Origin: Portulaca oleracea
Lineage: Eukaryota; Streptophyta; Magnoliopsida; Caryophyllales; Portulacaceae
NCBI GenBank assembly: GCA_029582165.1
Contig: CM055886.1
Location: forward strand, 23,932,669 to 23,996,668
Length of the DNA: 64,000 nt
Direction: 5' to 3'
Below the pieces are notes generated by a model. The model was not told where the DNA came from and did not search any database. It saw only the letters and a list, made by a program, of their open reading frames with translations. Positions within the stretch are counted from its first letter, which is position 1, and each line of letters begins with the position of its first letter. A program made the translations under genes and the position numbers. This document shows positions 11,201 to 22,560 of the stretch, piece by piece.

Positions 11201-13666
11201 CTTCACCGATTGGCGCATGTGTATAGACTATAGGAAGTTGAACCATGCCACCCGCAAAGACCATTTCCCTCTTCCCTTTATAGTCCAAATCTTGAGAGGC
11301 TGGCTAGGCACTTTTATTTTTGTTATTTGGATGGATTTTCTAGTTTTTTTCCAAATCCCAATCCACCCAAACGACCAAGATAAGACTACCTTCACGTGCC
11401 CTTATGGTACCTTCACTCATCGAAGGATGCCATTTGGGTTATGCAATGCCCCGGCCACCTTTCAACGTTGCATGATGGCCATCTTTTCGTAGTTTATTAA
11501 GAACATTATGGAAATCTTCATGGACGACTTCTCCGTCTATGGTAACACTTTTGAAAGTTGTTTGAAAAATCTCGAAACAGTGTTGTCTAGATGTGAGGAG
11601 GTCGATCTTGTGCTTAATTGGGAAAAGTGTCATTTCATGGTCCAAGAAGGGGTAGTTCTTGGCCATGTGGTATCCCAAAGGGGTATCGAAGTCGATCGAG
11701 CTAAGGTTGAGGTCATCGAAAAACTACCTCCCCCGATCAACGTGAAGGGGGTGAGAAGTTGTCTTGGTCATGCGAGCTTTTATTGCCGCTTTATTAAGGA
11801 CTTCTCTAAGGTAGCGAGGCCTCTAACTCAGCTCCTCGTCAAAGATACCCTCTTCGTGTTTTCTAATGAATGTCTTGAGTCATTTCAGAGAATCAAGCAG
11901 GCACTCATCTCGGCCCCATCATCCAACCGCCCGATTGGAACATTCCCTTTGAGATCATGTGCGACGCGAGTGACTATTCCGTCGGGCCGGTATTGGGGCA
12001 AAGGAAAGACAAGAAGCCGTATGTTATCCACTATGCAAGTAGGACCTTGGATGATGCTCAACGGAACTATTCGACAACCGAGAAGGAGCTCCTTACGGTA
12101 GTCTTCGCCATTGAGAAGTTCCGTCAATATCTACTGTGCTCCAAAGTGGTGGTGTTCACCGACCACTCGACCCTCAAATACTTGTTGAAAGAAAGATGCA
12201 AAACCACGTCTTATTCGTTGAGTTCTACTCCTGCAAGAGTTCGATATTGAGATACGAGACAAGGTCGGGATGCATAATGTGGTGGAAGATCACCTCTTGA
12301 GGATTGTGGTTGAGCATAAGGGCCCCCAATTGATGATACATTTACGGATGAGCATTTGATGTCTGTGTCGAAGGAAGAGCTACCATGGTATGCGAATATA
12401 GTCAACTTCTTCGTAGGAGGATTCCTAGCCCCGGGTTTGCCTTATCATCAAAAGCAAAAGTTTCTCCATGAGGCAAAATCCTACTATTGGGATGACCCCT
12501 ATCTTTTCAAGTTGTGCAATGACGGCATATATCAGAGATGCGTCCATCGACAAGAAGCTACTTCAATCATTGCACATTGCCACGAATTACCTTGTGGAGG
12601 CCATGGAGGTCCCTCCAATACGGCGGTTAAAGTACTTCAAGCGGGCTACTATTGGCCAACACTCTTCAAGGATGTCAATGCCTATGTCAAGACATGTGAC
12701 AAGTGCCAAAGAGCCAGAAACATCTCTCGGAGGAATGAGATGCCCCTTAATTATATTTTGGAGGTTTAACTTTTTGATGTTAGGGGCATCGATTTCATAG
12801 GACCCTTCCCATCCTCTAGAGGGAATAGATACATCTTAGTGGTCGTCGATTATGTCTCGAAGTGGGTTGAAGTGGTGGCAAGCATTGGTTGTGATGCCCG
12901 AGTTGTGTCGAAGCTTTTCAAGAAAGTCATTTTTCCTCGTTTTGGGGTGCCTCGAGTGGTGATAAGTGATAACGGGTCTCATTTTATTGAGAAGAAGTTC
13001 GAAGCTCTCCTAGCTAAGTATGGTATTTCTCATAAGAGAGGTCTAGCATACCACCCTCAAACTAGCGGCCAAGTAGAAGTCTCAAATCGGGAAATCAAAC
13101 AAATTCTAGAGAAGATGGTCGCTAGTTCGAGGAAGGATTGGTCGGATAAACTCGAAGATGCTTTATGGGCATATAGGACAACCTTCAAGACCCCCATTGG
13201 CACTACCCCATATCATTTGGTGTATGGGAAGCCTTGTCACTTCCCGGTGGAGCTTGAATACAAGACATATTGGGCGATGAAGCACCTCAACTTCGACATG
13301 AAGGCAGCCGGTAAGAGAAGGTTGCTCCAACTTGATGAGCTTGAGGAGATTCAAAGAGATGCCTACGAGAATAACCGGCTTTACAAAGAAAAGATGAAAG
13401 CTTAGCATGACAAGAACACCCGGAAGAGGGAGTTTGATGAAGGAGAGTTGGTATTTTTATTCAATTCTCGGCTGAAGATTTTCTCCGGAAAACTCCGCTC
13501 TAGGCGGTCGGGCCCTTTCAAAGTGATCAAGGTCCATCCTTTTGGCGTAGTGGAAATCGGCAAAGATGATGGTGAAACGTTCAAAGTCAATGGTTCAAGA
13601 ATCAAGACTCAAACCATACATTGCGGGACAAGTTATCGAGGCTATAAAGACTTGCATCCTCCCTGA
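8218..13666 (+). pseudogene. Athila gag-pol polyprotein, broken
   Basis: The start at 8218 (MRTRDQ..., then PFDLEIE) matches the Athila gag N-terminus; a TGA interrupts it before 8338. Gag core 8338-8890. Knuckle-like CKVCGGGHATFEC (CX2CX3HX4C) near 9166-9210. Protease with DLGAS near 10210-10250, continuing in another frame to ILGRPFLAT (10396-10423). RT from about 11080, with FGLCNAPATFQ and the catalytic FMDD (about 11517-11528). RNase H from about 11955 (CDASDYSVG). Integrase HHCC zinc region 12570-12710, then the DDE core (GIDFIG, SDNGSHF, SNREIK) and a GPFKV C-terminal region to 13666. Frameshifts lie near 8915, 10270, 11310/11345, 11918 and 12198. In-frame stops lie at 8890, 11490, 12767 and 13403; those at 8890, 12767 and 13403 fit C-to-T or G-to-A change. 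Domain order PR-RT-RH-INT is that of Ty3/gypsy. Confidence 0.9.
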
Positions 13667-13713
13667 TATTTGAAGTGATAATTGAGTAAGTATCATGGTC
13701 AGGCTCGGGACCT

Positions 13714-13741
13714 AAAACAAGCGCTTCTAGGGAGGCAACCC
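13714..13741 (+). other. Conserved GGGAGGCAACCC box after pol
   Basis: ACAAGCGCTTCTAGGGAGG followed by CAACCC, just after the pol stop. Nearly the same box occurs on the minus strand in element C at 45311-45337, just after its gag-protease ORF. Function is not known to me; the shared position suggests an RNA or cis-acting role in this lineage. Confidence 0.65.
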
Positions 13742-14059
13742 TTGCTTTTCTTTCTTTATCTTTCTTTTTCTTTATTTTTCTTTTTTTTCGAGGTATTAGT
13801 TCTAGGTTTCTAAAAAAAATAGTGAGAGTGAGTAGGTGAGATGATGGGGGAGTTGGTGAAAAAAAAAATGAAATTGAAAGAAAAGAGAGAAGAAAATAAT
13901 CGAGGGAGTTTGGTGATTAAAAAGCAATTGAAGTTGGAAAAGAAGGAGTATGAATAAAATTCTAAGTGAGGGGAGTCACTTTGAGTGTTACAGACTTGTA
14001 TTTAGGTGTAGTGGAGTTACAAAGAAGGTTGAAAGTTACAAAAATAGAAGAAGGAGAAT
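13742..14059 (+). other. Athila internal spacer after pol
   Basis: Pyrimidine-rich tract (about 13743-13790) and then purine-rich low-complexity DNA. No ORF is supported. Confidence 0.5.
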
Positions 14060-14340
14060 TCAGGGTGGTCACGGGCGTGACTATAGAAGGTAGCGCCCAC
14101 TACCCCTTTTAGGAGCCCAAATTTTCAGATTGTCGAATGAGAACACGGACGTTACGCCCTGGGGTAGCGCGCGCTACCCTTTATCCGAGAAAAATCCATT
14201 TTCCAGGAGGTCATGGGCGTGATCTCTAGGAGTAGCACCCGTGACATCCCAGTTCGGCTGTTTTAATCCCCTTTTTCGCAATTTCAGCTCTCATTTTCCC
14301 CAAATTTATCTTCGACCGTGTCTCTCTCTTACTCTCACAA
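14060..14340 (+). promoter_or_regulatory. LTR-like motif block ahead of the env-like ORF
   Basis: Holds GTCACGGGCGTGAC-type and GGTAGCGC-type dyads at about 14070-14105, 14150-14180 and 14210-14245. These are the same two motif types as the LTR array at 6729-7045, with shared context such as GTCGAATGAG and TTTCCAGGAGG. A CT-rich leader-like stretch follows (14315-14400), as in the LTR. It lies about 270 bp upstream of the 3' ORF. Promoter activity is inferred from the resemblance only. Confidence 0.5.
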
Positions 14341-14607
14341 ACACTAACTCTCTCTCACTTCATCCTCTTTCACTCTCCCTAAACCTCCTTCACTTTCATA
14401 TATTCCCTATCTCCATTTTCAATCTGCCTCCATCTTCTCCATCTCCACGCTTCCAAACCCTAACCTCTCTCAACACTCATTTCCTCACCATTTTTTCGTT
14501 CCTCACAAACCCTAACCCTCCACATTCACTCTTCTCAGCCTTCCACCACCTCAACCACCCATTACCTTCCTTTCTCCCTCTAGAACCAAAACTTCAACCC
14601 TTGTGAG

Positions 14608-15652
14608 TTGGGTGCTAGAGAAAGAATGGTACAAACCCCAACCTCCTCACTCTCAGATTTCTCCAAGTCTCGGATCGATTCGGGTACAATGGCGGGCTCT
14701 AGTCGCTCAAAGCGTCAACGTCAGGCACCTTCTGGCCCCGGCTCAACATCTGGTTCAGGTCCGGCACAAGCTCCTCAAGGTATGGCCCCTATAATGCGTT
14801 CTGAGGCTGAACCACTAAATGTCGCGGACCCATCTAAGCTCACATGGCATGCCGATTGGCACAGGGACAAATACCTCAATTTTAGATCTAGGAAAATAGT
14901 CGTCCCTTTCGTTTATCATGACGAAACTTGTAAAGAGTTGAATTTGAAGCCTAGTTTGGAGCATTTGTTTGAGGTTCTAGGATGGAGGCAGTTTATAAAC
15001 ATTAAAACTAAGGTTCATGATCAAGTGGTCTTAGAATTTTTAAGCTCCTTGGAAGTAACCTAGCCGACTATGAACGATGCACAACTTAGCTTTCAAATTA
15101 ATGATCGCTTGGTCACGCTTACGCTCGACCAACTAAGTGAGAAGTTGCATCTTCCAGCGGGGGGCCTCCCTGCCTCAAACATTGATGGGTTTCGGCCAAT
15201 AAGGCCATGAAGTTGCTCACGTGCCGGACTAGGGCCAATCTCGGGGCCTATATGACGCACCAAAGATACTTCGACCTGAAACGCACAAAGGCCAGGGACT
15301 TTTGTAATCCCGTCGTCCGATATCTCCATCGTTTGATCGCCAACTCGGTGGTGGGTCGCAATGAGTGGCGAAACAACGTTCGCAAGGCGGATCTGCTCAT
15401 CATTTTCAATGCCCTACTCGAACAGTGAGTTAATACGGCCTCGGTGATCCACCACCCACGAAATTTCATAAGCGACCCGGAAGTACACCATCGGCATGGG
15501 CCATGTCATTTCCTACATTTGTGACCGATGTGGCTTCGAGTCGTATATGAGGAGGGCAAATCCTCATTTTGATTGCCAACCGTTGGACGGATCCCGGCTC
15601 ATCAACATGAAGATATTTGCTCAAGGTCAGATGCTCCTCCACTGCTTGCATG
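14608..15652 (+). pseudogene. Athila env-like 3' ORF, 5' part, broken and interrupted
   Basis: Starts at 14608, or more likely at the downstream ATG 14689 (MAGSSRSKRQR, a basic Ser-rich N-terminus). The frame runs to a stop at 15061-15063. Two more frames then carry recognisable continuation: a segment with HQRYFDLKRTKARDF and RYLHRLIANSVVGRNEW (15255-15366), and one with IGMGHVISYICDRCGFESY (about 15490-15550). This is the poorly characterised 'putative plant transposon protein' type found 3' of pol in Athila elements. Its role is unknown; the env-like label reflects position only. At 15652 it is cut by the nested element and resumes at 27022. Stops at 15063 and 15426 and at least two frameshifts make it non-functional. 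Confidence 0.7.
15648..15652. other. Target-site duplication GCATG (left copy)
   Basis: GCATG directly before the LTR, repeated at 27017-27021 directly after the right LTR. Removing the insert and one copy restores continuity of the Athila 3' ORF. Confidence 0.9.
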
Positions 15653-17462
15653 TGTAGGTACACCCAAAAATTCCCGTTCGGGGAAATTGTTTTCGGATGC
15701 GCTACTTAATTGATCGGGAGCTGACTAAGGTTGCATAATCCTTAAATAAGGATGTTTTTTATTTTCGAAATTCGTTTTCGGGGTGATGAAACTTTATTTA
15801 TTTACAAACTCGTTTTTTATTATTTAAATTATCCGTAATTACACAAATTAATTTAACAATAATTTAATCCCGGGCCAATCACTAAATTCAAGCCCGAAGA
15901 GGAGCAAACGGGCCACCAGAAACAACTAAAACCCGCCTAGGTTTTAGCAGACCCTGGGTTGGGTCGTCTGCATCCTTGGGCCAGAAGAAAATGGGTTGAA
16001 ATTAATAAAATCCGCCTAGGTTTTATTAATTTATGGCCCATTTTCCTCGGGTCCAATCATAAATTAGTGAAGGGGAATGAACTAAATTATTTTCTTAAAT
16101 TATTTGATGCATAAACGAATATTTTAAATAGTTAAATGAATTTATAAAATGTAAAAGATTCGCTAGCCGATTTAAGGAAATCGACAAACCGTAAAATAAG
16201 AAAAGAAAGACTCTGGTCTACGAATCCGATTTCTAGATTCGGGGGTAAGGTTACAGATTCGAGAGTTATAAGAACCCTCGAATCTGCCTATTATAAAACA
16301 GACTCTACTAAAATCAACATTGAAAAGAAAGATAGTGGGGAGAAGTTTGATTAATTTCGCGGAATTATTATTCAAATCATGCAATATGAAAACAATGCAG
16401 TTTTTATTTTACAAAATGTACAAGCATGGAATTGAAAATGTACAAGCATGGAATTGAAGAAAGAATTACATGAATAATAATAATAAAATGAACCAAAGAA
16501 TTCAAACCTTGCTTAAGGTGATAGGAATGATAAACTTGATCCCTTGAGTTGCCCCCTTTGACTTGAAACTCGGATGAAATAATGTAAGTGGCTAGGAAGA
16601 GTGGTGTATGGATGGTTGTATGTTTGTGATGAGTGTGGTTATGAGGGGATGAGAAATGGATTATGGATGAAAAGTAGTATAATATGGATGTAGTTTATGA
16701 GGGTGGTATTATGATTAAAGTTGATGAAATGAGAGGAGAGTGAGTGTATTTGATGGTAGTTGATGATGAAAATGAAGGTGAAATGGAGGGGGCATTTATA
16801 GGTGAGGGAGTGTGAGATTTGGAGGGAAATGATGGGGGCATAACCCACAAATCAAGCCATCAGAGACCAAAACCTAGGCGGGTTTTGGGTGGTCAAGGGG
16901 AAGTCAAACACGTGGGCAAAGATCAAGGGATCACTTGCATGCATGCAGATTTTGGCGCCAACTACCTCAAAACCTAGGCGAGTTTTGATACTATTAGCAC
17001 ACGGATCGGTGAGGTGGAGCAAAACGATGACGTATGCTACTCTCCTCGAAACCTAGACGGGTTTTGAGCTCCCTGGGTCGGGGCGCGCTTGCTGGGCCAG
17101 AATGCTAGGCTTGGAAAATGTTAAAACCCGCCTGGGTTATAAAACTGGCTAAGTGCAACTTCGAACGGCCATAACTCTTTCATCCAGACTCCGATTGAGG
17201 CAATTCAAAAGGCGTTGGAAAGCTTATGACGGGTACTTTACTCTCATCAAAAGAAATGGGGCCAACAAGACTTGTGGAAAAAATGGGATTTGTAATGGTG
17301 GACATATGTATGTGGAAAGGGTTGAAAATGAAGGCATTTTGTGGTGGGTTGGCCCGATAGCTTTTGATTGAGGAAGGCCCTTTTGATTTTATTTCATGCT
17401 AGCATCTTTTCTTGTTATACTTGATTTGTACACTTGTCCCGATACAAAATCCGGTGTCTACA
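15653..17462 (-). repeat. LARD 3' LTR (minus sense)
   Basis: Plus-strand ends are TGTAGGTACACC and GGTGTCTACA. Six dyads of the type AAAACCCGCCTAGGTTTT lie at 15928, 16007, 16869, 16969, 17049 and 17123; four of them are upstream, in minus sense, of a TATA-like ATAAATGC at about 16793-16800. A 23-bp unit is tandemly duplicated at about 16413-16458 in this copy only, which explains most of the length difference from the other LTR (1810 against 1785 bp). Confidence 0.9.
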
Positions 17463-17482
17463 GAGTGCTCCCACTTTGATCG
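17463..17482 (-). other. LARD polypurine tract
   Basis: In minus sense this reads ATCAAAGTGGGAGCACTC immediately before the LTR start TGTAGACACCGG. The position fits a plus-strand primer; it is not a perfect purine run. Confidence 0.55.
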
Positions 17483-17550
17483 AGTCCAAATAGGACGAAG
17501 GTCAAAGTAGTCTGAGGATATGACTTTGGATTGCAAAGCATGGAATGATG

Positions 17551-17832
17551 CTTGGAAGCTGAGTCCTGCATCGCAATTGTGGGTGGCATGCGCCTCTTTG
17601 GGGATGATCTCGAGCAAGAATGATTCTCTACCTGACCGTTGATGAGTCGATGTTGATCTCGGGCGAGAATGACGCCTTACTTGAAGGTGTGGATTGACAC
17701 TTGGAAGCTTCATCCTGTGTCGCAGTTGTGGGCGGTATGCGCCTCTTTAGGGATGATCTCGAGCAAGAATGATGCTCTACCTAACTGTTGATGAGTCGAT
17801 GTTGATCTCGGGCGAGAATGACGCCTTACTTG
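17551..17832. repeat. 149-bp tandem duplication
   Basis: Two units beginning CTTGGAAGCT at 17551 and 17700, each containing GATGATCTCGAGCAAGAATG and GATGTTGATCTCGGGCGAG. The first array of the LARD interior. Confidence 0.8.
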
Positions 17833-17870
17833 TTATCAGACATGATGCCGATGGTTCACGGAGTTTTCTA

Positions 17871-18046
17871 GTCTTTCCCAGTGTCGGTTCCAGTCTTTCC
17901 CGGTGTCGCTTCCAGTCTTGCCCGGTGTCGGTTCCATTCTTTCCCGGTGTCGATTCCAGTGTTTCCCGATGTCGGTTCCAGTCTTTCCCGGTGTCGGTTC
18001 TAGTCTTTCCCGGTGTTGGTTCCAGTCTTTCCCGGTGTCGGTGTTG
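17871..18046. repeat. 22-bp tandem repeat, 8 copies
   Basis: Unit GTCTTTCCCGGTGTCGGTTC plus CA, starting at 17871 and repeating every 22 bp to about 18046 with few substitutions. Open frames on both strands here are products of the repeat. Confidence 0.9.
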
Positions 18047-18412
18047 ATGATTGTTGGCATTTTTTATGCCGAAGGACTTCATCAGACGCGCTGCTGATGG
18101 CCTTGGGGATCGAGACTTCATCAGGCACGATGTCGATGGCTCGGAGACTGAGACTTCACCGGGCGCGATTCCGATGGCTTAGGATTGGGATTGCATCGAA
18201 ACTCTGCCGATGACCCTAAGTGATGATGATGATTGGCATTTTCAATGTCGAAGGACTTCACCAGATGCGTTGCTGATGGCCTTGGGGGTCGAGACTTCAT
18301 CGGGCACGATGCCGGTGGCTCAAAGATTGATACTTCACCGGGCGCGATGCCGATGGCTCAGGATTGGAACTGCATCAAAACTCTGCCGATGGCCCTGAAT
18401 AATGATGATGAC
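18047..18412. repeat. About 178-bp tandem duplication
   Basis: Units start with GATGATTGTTGGCATTTT (18047) and GATGATTGGCATTTTC (18226). Each holds smaller internal repeats of the form GAGACTTCAYCGGGCRCGAT. Confidence 0.75.
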
Positions 18413-19185
18413 AGCGACCTCTGGTGCGGTAACTGAACGATGGTGTCCCTTTTAGCGGCGACCTGGTGTCTGTGATGACTCCCTACATAGAAACCAAAGT
18501 AGAATGTCATATCATTTTGAACAACTGTTGGAGATACAGAGAATTACCTGTCTGGAAGATTGATGACGATGCCCAACGGCTTTCCCGAGGCAGATGATGG
18601 TGCCCAACAAATTTTTCCGAGGCAGATCGGATTTTCCCGATGTTGATGGCTCTTATTGCTGCGATTGCGCCGAGCTCTGCCGGCGGCTCTCAATAATGGC
18701 AATTTGATGCTGAGGAACTTCACCAAAACTCCGCCGATGACCCTTATTTTCTTTTGCTTCAGGCGCATAGGTGCCAAAATTTCACTGTAGGGAATGGATT
18801 CTTGAATTTGCCCGGTCATTGATCCGTATTAGTCAAGTGAAGATTATGTCCTTCATGTCAGACATGCGTCATTCGTGTCTGGCTGATGATGCATGACTTA
18901 ACTGAATGCTAATTTGTCCAGCAAGAGTTGGATTAGAGATTTACTCTAATCTTGCTCTCAGTGATTTGAAACCATGTCGATCGGTCTGATAGCGTATGGG
19001 CTTAAACAGCCCCCAGTGTTGCGTTCTGGAGCAACGATGTGGCACTTCCCTGCTTCTTCTCTTTTTTTTTCAGATATACGGGTATGCATGCAACTAGTCT
19101 ACTAAGCTTTTGCACAAACAATACAAAAAAAAAAATTTGACACAAGTATTCATGCATTTATGCACAACTATTGATTTTATGTACG
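18413..19185. other. LARD interior, non-coding
   Basis: Continues with sequence related to the preceding repeats (GATGCCCAACG, TTTCCCGAGGCAGAT) and then unique-looking DNA. No supported gene on either strand. Confidence 0.5.
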
Positions 19186-19548
19186 ACAAAATGACTTGAT
19201 ACATGACAGACTGACTTGATGCATGACAGACTGACTTGATGCATGACAAACTGACTCGATATATGACAGACTGACTCAATGCACAACAGATTGACTTAAT
19301 GCATGATAGACTGACTCAATGCACAACAGGCTGACTCAATGACAAACCGACTTGATGCATGACAAACTGACTTGGTACATGACAGAATGACTAGATGCAT
19401 GACAAACTGACTCAAAGCACCATAAACTGACTCAATTGACAGACTGACTCAATACATGACAAACTGACTTGATCCATGACAAACTGACTCAATGTACAAC
19501 AGACTAACTTGATGCATGATAGACTGACTTGATGCACAACCACTGACT
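19186..19548. repeat. About 20-bp tandem array, GACTGACTYGATGCATGACA type
   Basis: Roughly 18 degenerate units of GACTGACTTGATGCATGACA and variants such as ACTGACTCAATGCACAACAG. Contiguous units without unique spacers and with variable sequence, so this is a minisatellite rather than a CRISPR. Confidence 0.85.
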
Positions 19549-20490
19549 CTATGAGGCTTTGTCACGACTTATAGATACAACGCAAACCTATTATGCCTAA
19601 ACCGGATACACACATGATGTTTTTATGCAGCTAAACATGCAATGCATGCAGACACCCCTCCCCTCCCCCCCCCCCTCCCCCAAGCTTTATATTTAGACAA
19701 AGATTTTCTAAAAAATCATGACTCCCTAAGACAACGCTTTCTAAGGATCAAGGCCACTCGTGGAGAATTTCAGGAAAATTCAGGATGAGTAATGTTTCAA
19801 TCTAGGGAACAATGATGGAGGCAACAGGCCTGAAGGATGCGTTTCTTGAATGATCATGTAGATGACCTTGATTGTTGTATGCTGATGTATGACAAGCCCC
19901 CGGTTTGGCGTAGACTCTTGATGACACTGTCCTGCTTTGGAGAGCACCTTGGAGATTTACAAGCCCCAGTTTCGATGTGGATTGCCATGATAAGGCATGG
20001 GGACCACAGAATAGGAGAAGGCATAGTCCTTAGTCGTGAGCCTCAAACTCTCCTTTTGCCTAACTTGCCCAAAGGGTTTTCAAGTTAGCCCCTCTTTTCT
20101 TTTTCTTTTTTCTTTTTTTTCTTCTCTTTTTTTTTCTCTCTCTTTTTTTTTCTTAATGAGACCACTATTAGGACGTTTATGAGATTGAAGATGCAGAACC
20201 TTGTAGGATAGGGAGTAAGTGTTCCTCTTTGAAGCTATGCCCGATAAATGTCCTGAACGATGTCACAAAGGTAGCGTGAGCCCCTAGTTTAGAGTAGCTT
20301 GTTTCTAAATCTGTTCATGATCATGTGGTTGTCAGTTAGCCGCTGATTTGATGTGGACCGATTCCGCTCTTGCTGAGAAGTAAGCCACACAGAGCCTCAT
20401 ACTTACATTAATGACTGAGCTTAAAAGTCCCCTGAGGGTGAGATGGGATGAAAGGATTGGTTAGGAAGTGTTTGGGGAGGAGACGATGGA
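19549..20490. other. LARD interior with pyrimidine tracts
   Basis: A C-run at about 19655-19680 and a long T/C tract at about 20090-20155 (purine-rich in element sense). No supported ORF. Confidence 0.5.
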
Positions 20491-20830
20491 CGATGGTGAA
20501 TGGGATGTGGAGACACTTAAGAATGATCGTGTCTTGAAGGGGAGAAAAGATGGTCAAATGGGATAGACATCATCTCTTGAGAAAGGGTTGAAAGGGATGG
20601 TAGATGAGAGTTTATTGATGAATGACATAGGGAGATACTCAAGAATGATCGTGTCTTGAAGAGATGGTCAAATGAGGTACGACATCATCTCTTGGGAAAA
20701 GGGTTGAAAGGGATGGTACATGAGAGTTTATTAATGAATGATATAAGGAGACACTCAAGAATGATCGTGTCTTGAAGAGATGGTCAAATGGGACAGACAT
20801 CATCTCTTGGGAAAAGGTTGGAACATAGTT
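20491..20830. repeat. About 120-bp tandem repeat, 3 copies
   Basis: Three units containing AAGAATGATCGTGTCTTGAA at about 20519, 20641 and 20760, each followed by GATGGTCAAATG and CATCATCTCTTG. Confidence 0.85.
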
Positions 20831-20902
20831 ATGGAATGATGTCCAAGTCTGACGGAAGGAAGATGGAGGGTAGATGATGATGAAAGATAGAATCCAAGGT
20901 TT

Positions 20903-21078
20903 CCTCTCCTTTTGCCTAGCCCGCCCGAGTGGGTTTTCAAGCTAGCCTCTCTTATTCTCTCACTCTGCTTTTGCCTAACCTGCCCTGACGGGTTTTCAGG
21001 CTAGCCTCTCTTATTCTCTCACTCTCCTTTTGCCTAACCTGCCCTGACGGGTTTTCAGGCTAGCCTCTCTTATTTTTT
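20903..21078. repeat. About 60-bp tandem repeat, 3 copies
   Basis: Units of the form CTTTTGCCTAACCTGCCCTG plus ACGGGTTTTCAGGCTAG and CTCTCTTATTCTCTCA. A more distant copy of the head (CTCCTTTTGCCCGG) lies near 22007. Confidence 0.8.
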
Positions 21079-22560
21079 TCTTCTCTCAAAGACCAATATT
21101 TTGAGGATGCAGAATGCTCCTTGTAGCGGCCGGGCCTCAAAGAGGTTTTCCTACGTATCCAAGGTGGAATCAGGCCAGTCGTAGTTCTTTTAGCGCAACT
21201 TTGATGGATAGTGCCTCGAGGAAGGCTTAACGGTTCAAAAAGATGGTTATGAAGGTTTGAGGGTTCATATGCAAGTTATGGATGGATGAAAGGTTTGTGA
21301 AGGTTATAGAAGGCTGAGGTATATGGATGATGAGATGAAGGTTTGAGACGAGATTTTTCGAGGTGTGCATTGCTCTTGCTTTTGCGTTCTCACTTCTTAT
21401 TCTCTTCTAACCCCTTTTTTTCTTCCTTTTCTTGTTTCGTTTCCCTCTCAACTTCTGTTTTTTTTTTAACTCCATTTTTCTGGCTCTTTATTTTTTTGCT
21501 TTCACTTTTCACTCTTTTTTTTTTTTTGCTTTTTTTTTTTTGCTTTCACTTTTTTTTTTCCTTTGCTTTCTTCTCTTTTTTCGAATTTCTTCTCCATGGA
21601 ATTGACTCCTGTTTGCCTTTCTGATGACATTAGTTACAACACACCTTTTGACTTTGGGGTAGATATGGATTGGTCATGAGGAGAATGACTAGGTTGGTCA
21701 AGGCTAAGGTTTTTTTTTTCTTCAAACTCCTTCTTCATGGGTTGACTCCTATCCTCCTTTGGTCATATCACACCTTTTGGATTGGGTTAAGGGTTTGAAA
21801 AGGGTTGAGGTTTGATGGAGAGGTCAAAGATGTGAGTCGGGATTGGATGAAAAGATGAGGGTAATATGGGTGGTGAAATGAAGTTAGGGTTCAAGCCCTC
21901 TGTCCTCGGCACATTTGGTTAAGCTGAGACATTTCCAATGATGAGCGTTCACTTTTCGAGAGACTATTGGACTTGGTCTTTCCTGATGAGATTCTCTCCT
22001 TTTGCCCGGTTTGCCTCAATGAGGTTTCCAAACCGGCCACTCTATAGTTTTTCACTCTTTTTTTTTTTTTGAACTTCTCTCTTTTTTTTTTTTTTTAGAA
22101 TTTCTCTCTTCATCTCTCTAACCCTAGATTCAAGAAAACTAAAGGATATGAGAACGAGGTAGATGACAAAGATGGAAGGATAAGAGAAGATGTATTTGTC
22201 AGACTTGGTTTATACGGATGATGGATAGATGAGAGAACTTCTCAACTCAAGTAAAAAACACAAGCACGAAATTATGTTTGATCACATAGCAATAAGAGCA
22301 AAGAAATGAATGAAGAACTGACTATAACAGACTCTGAGCATGAAATGCTTAACAACCAAGACTATAGCTACTTCTAAAGCTCCTTTGATGATGTGCCCTC
22401 CTTGTCCTCGTATGGGGAATCCATGTTATGTGTGGTTCTCTGTGCTGCTTTCGGTGGGGGCAGTTTCCCTGAATGGATCATGTGCTTCAAAGTCTAACAA
22501 TTTTCCATGTTGTTCCCTCGGGATCTTTGGTAGTTGCAGAAATTTTCGCCATCCAACACT
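21079..22560. other. LARD interior, pyrimidine-rich blocks
   Basis: Long T- and C-rich tracts at about 21395-21590 and 22050-22110, with similar neighbouring text (CTTTTGACTTTGGG, CACACCTTTTGGATTGGG) suggesting an old duplication. The hydrophobic frame at 21343-21624 is only this tract translated. Confidence 0.55.

Noticed and set aside
17777..18121. Repetitive frames on both strands
   Set aside because: Produced by the 22-bp tandem repeat, which stays open because 22-bp units cycle through all three frames without a stop.
19186..19548. Direct repeats that might suggest a CRISPR array
   Set aside because: Units are contiguous and degenerate with no unique spacers, inside a plant LTR element.
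21343..21624. A 93-residue strongly hydrophobic frame
   Set aside because: It is a translated T/C tract (poly Phe/Leu/Ser) in the non-coding LARD interior.
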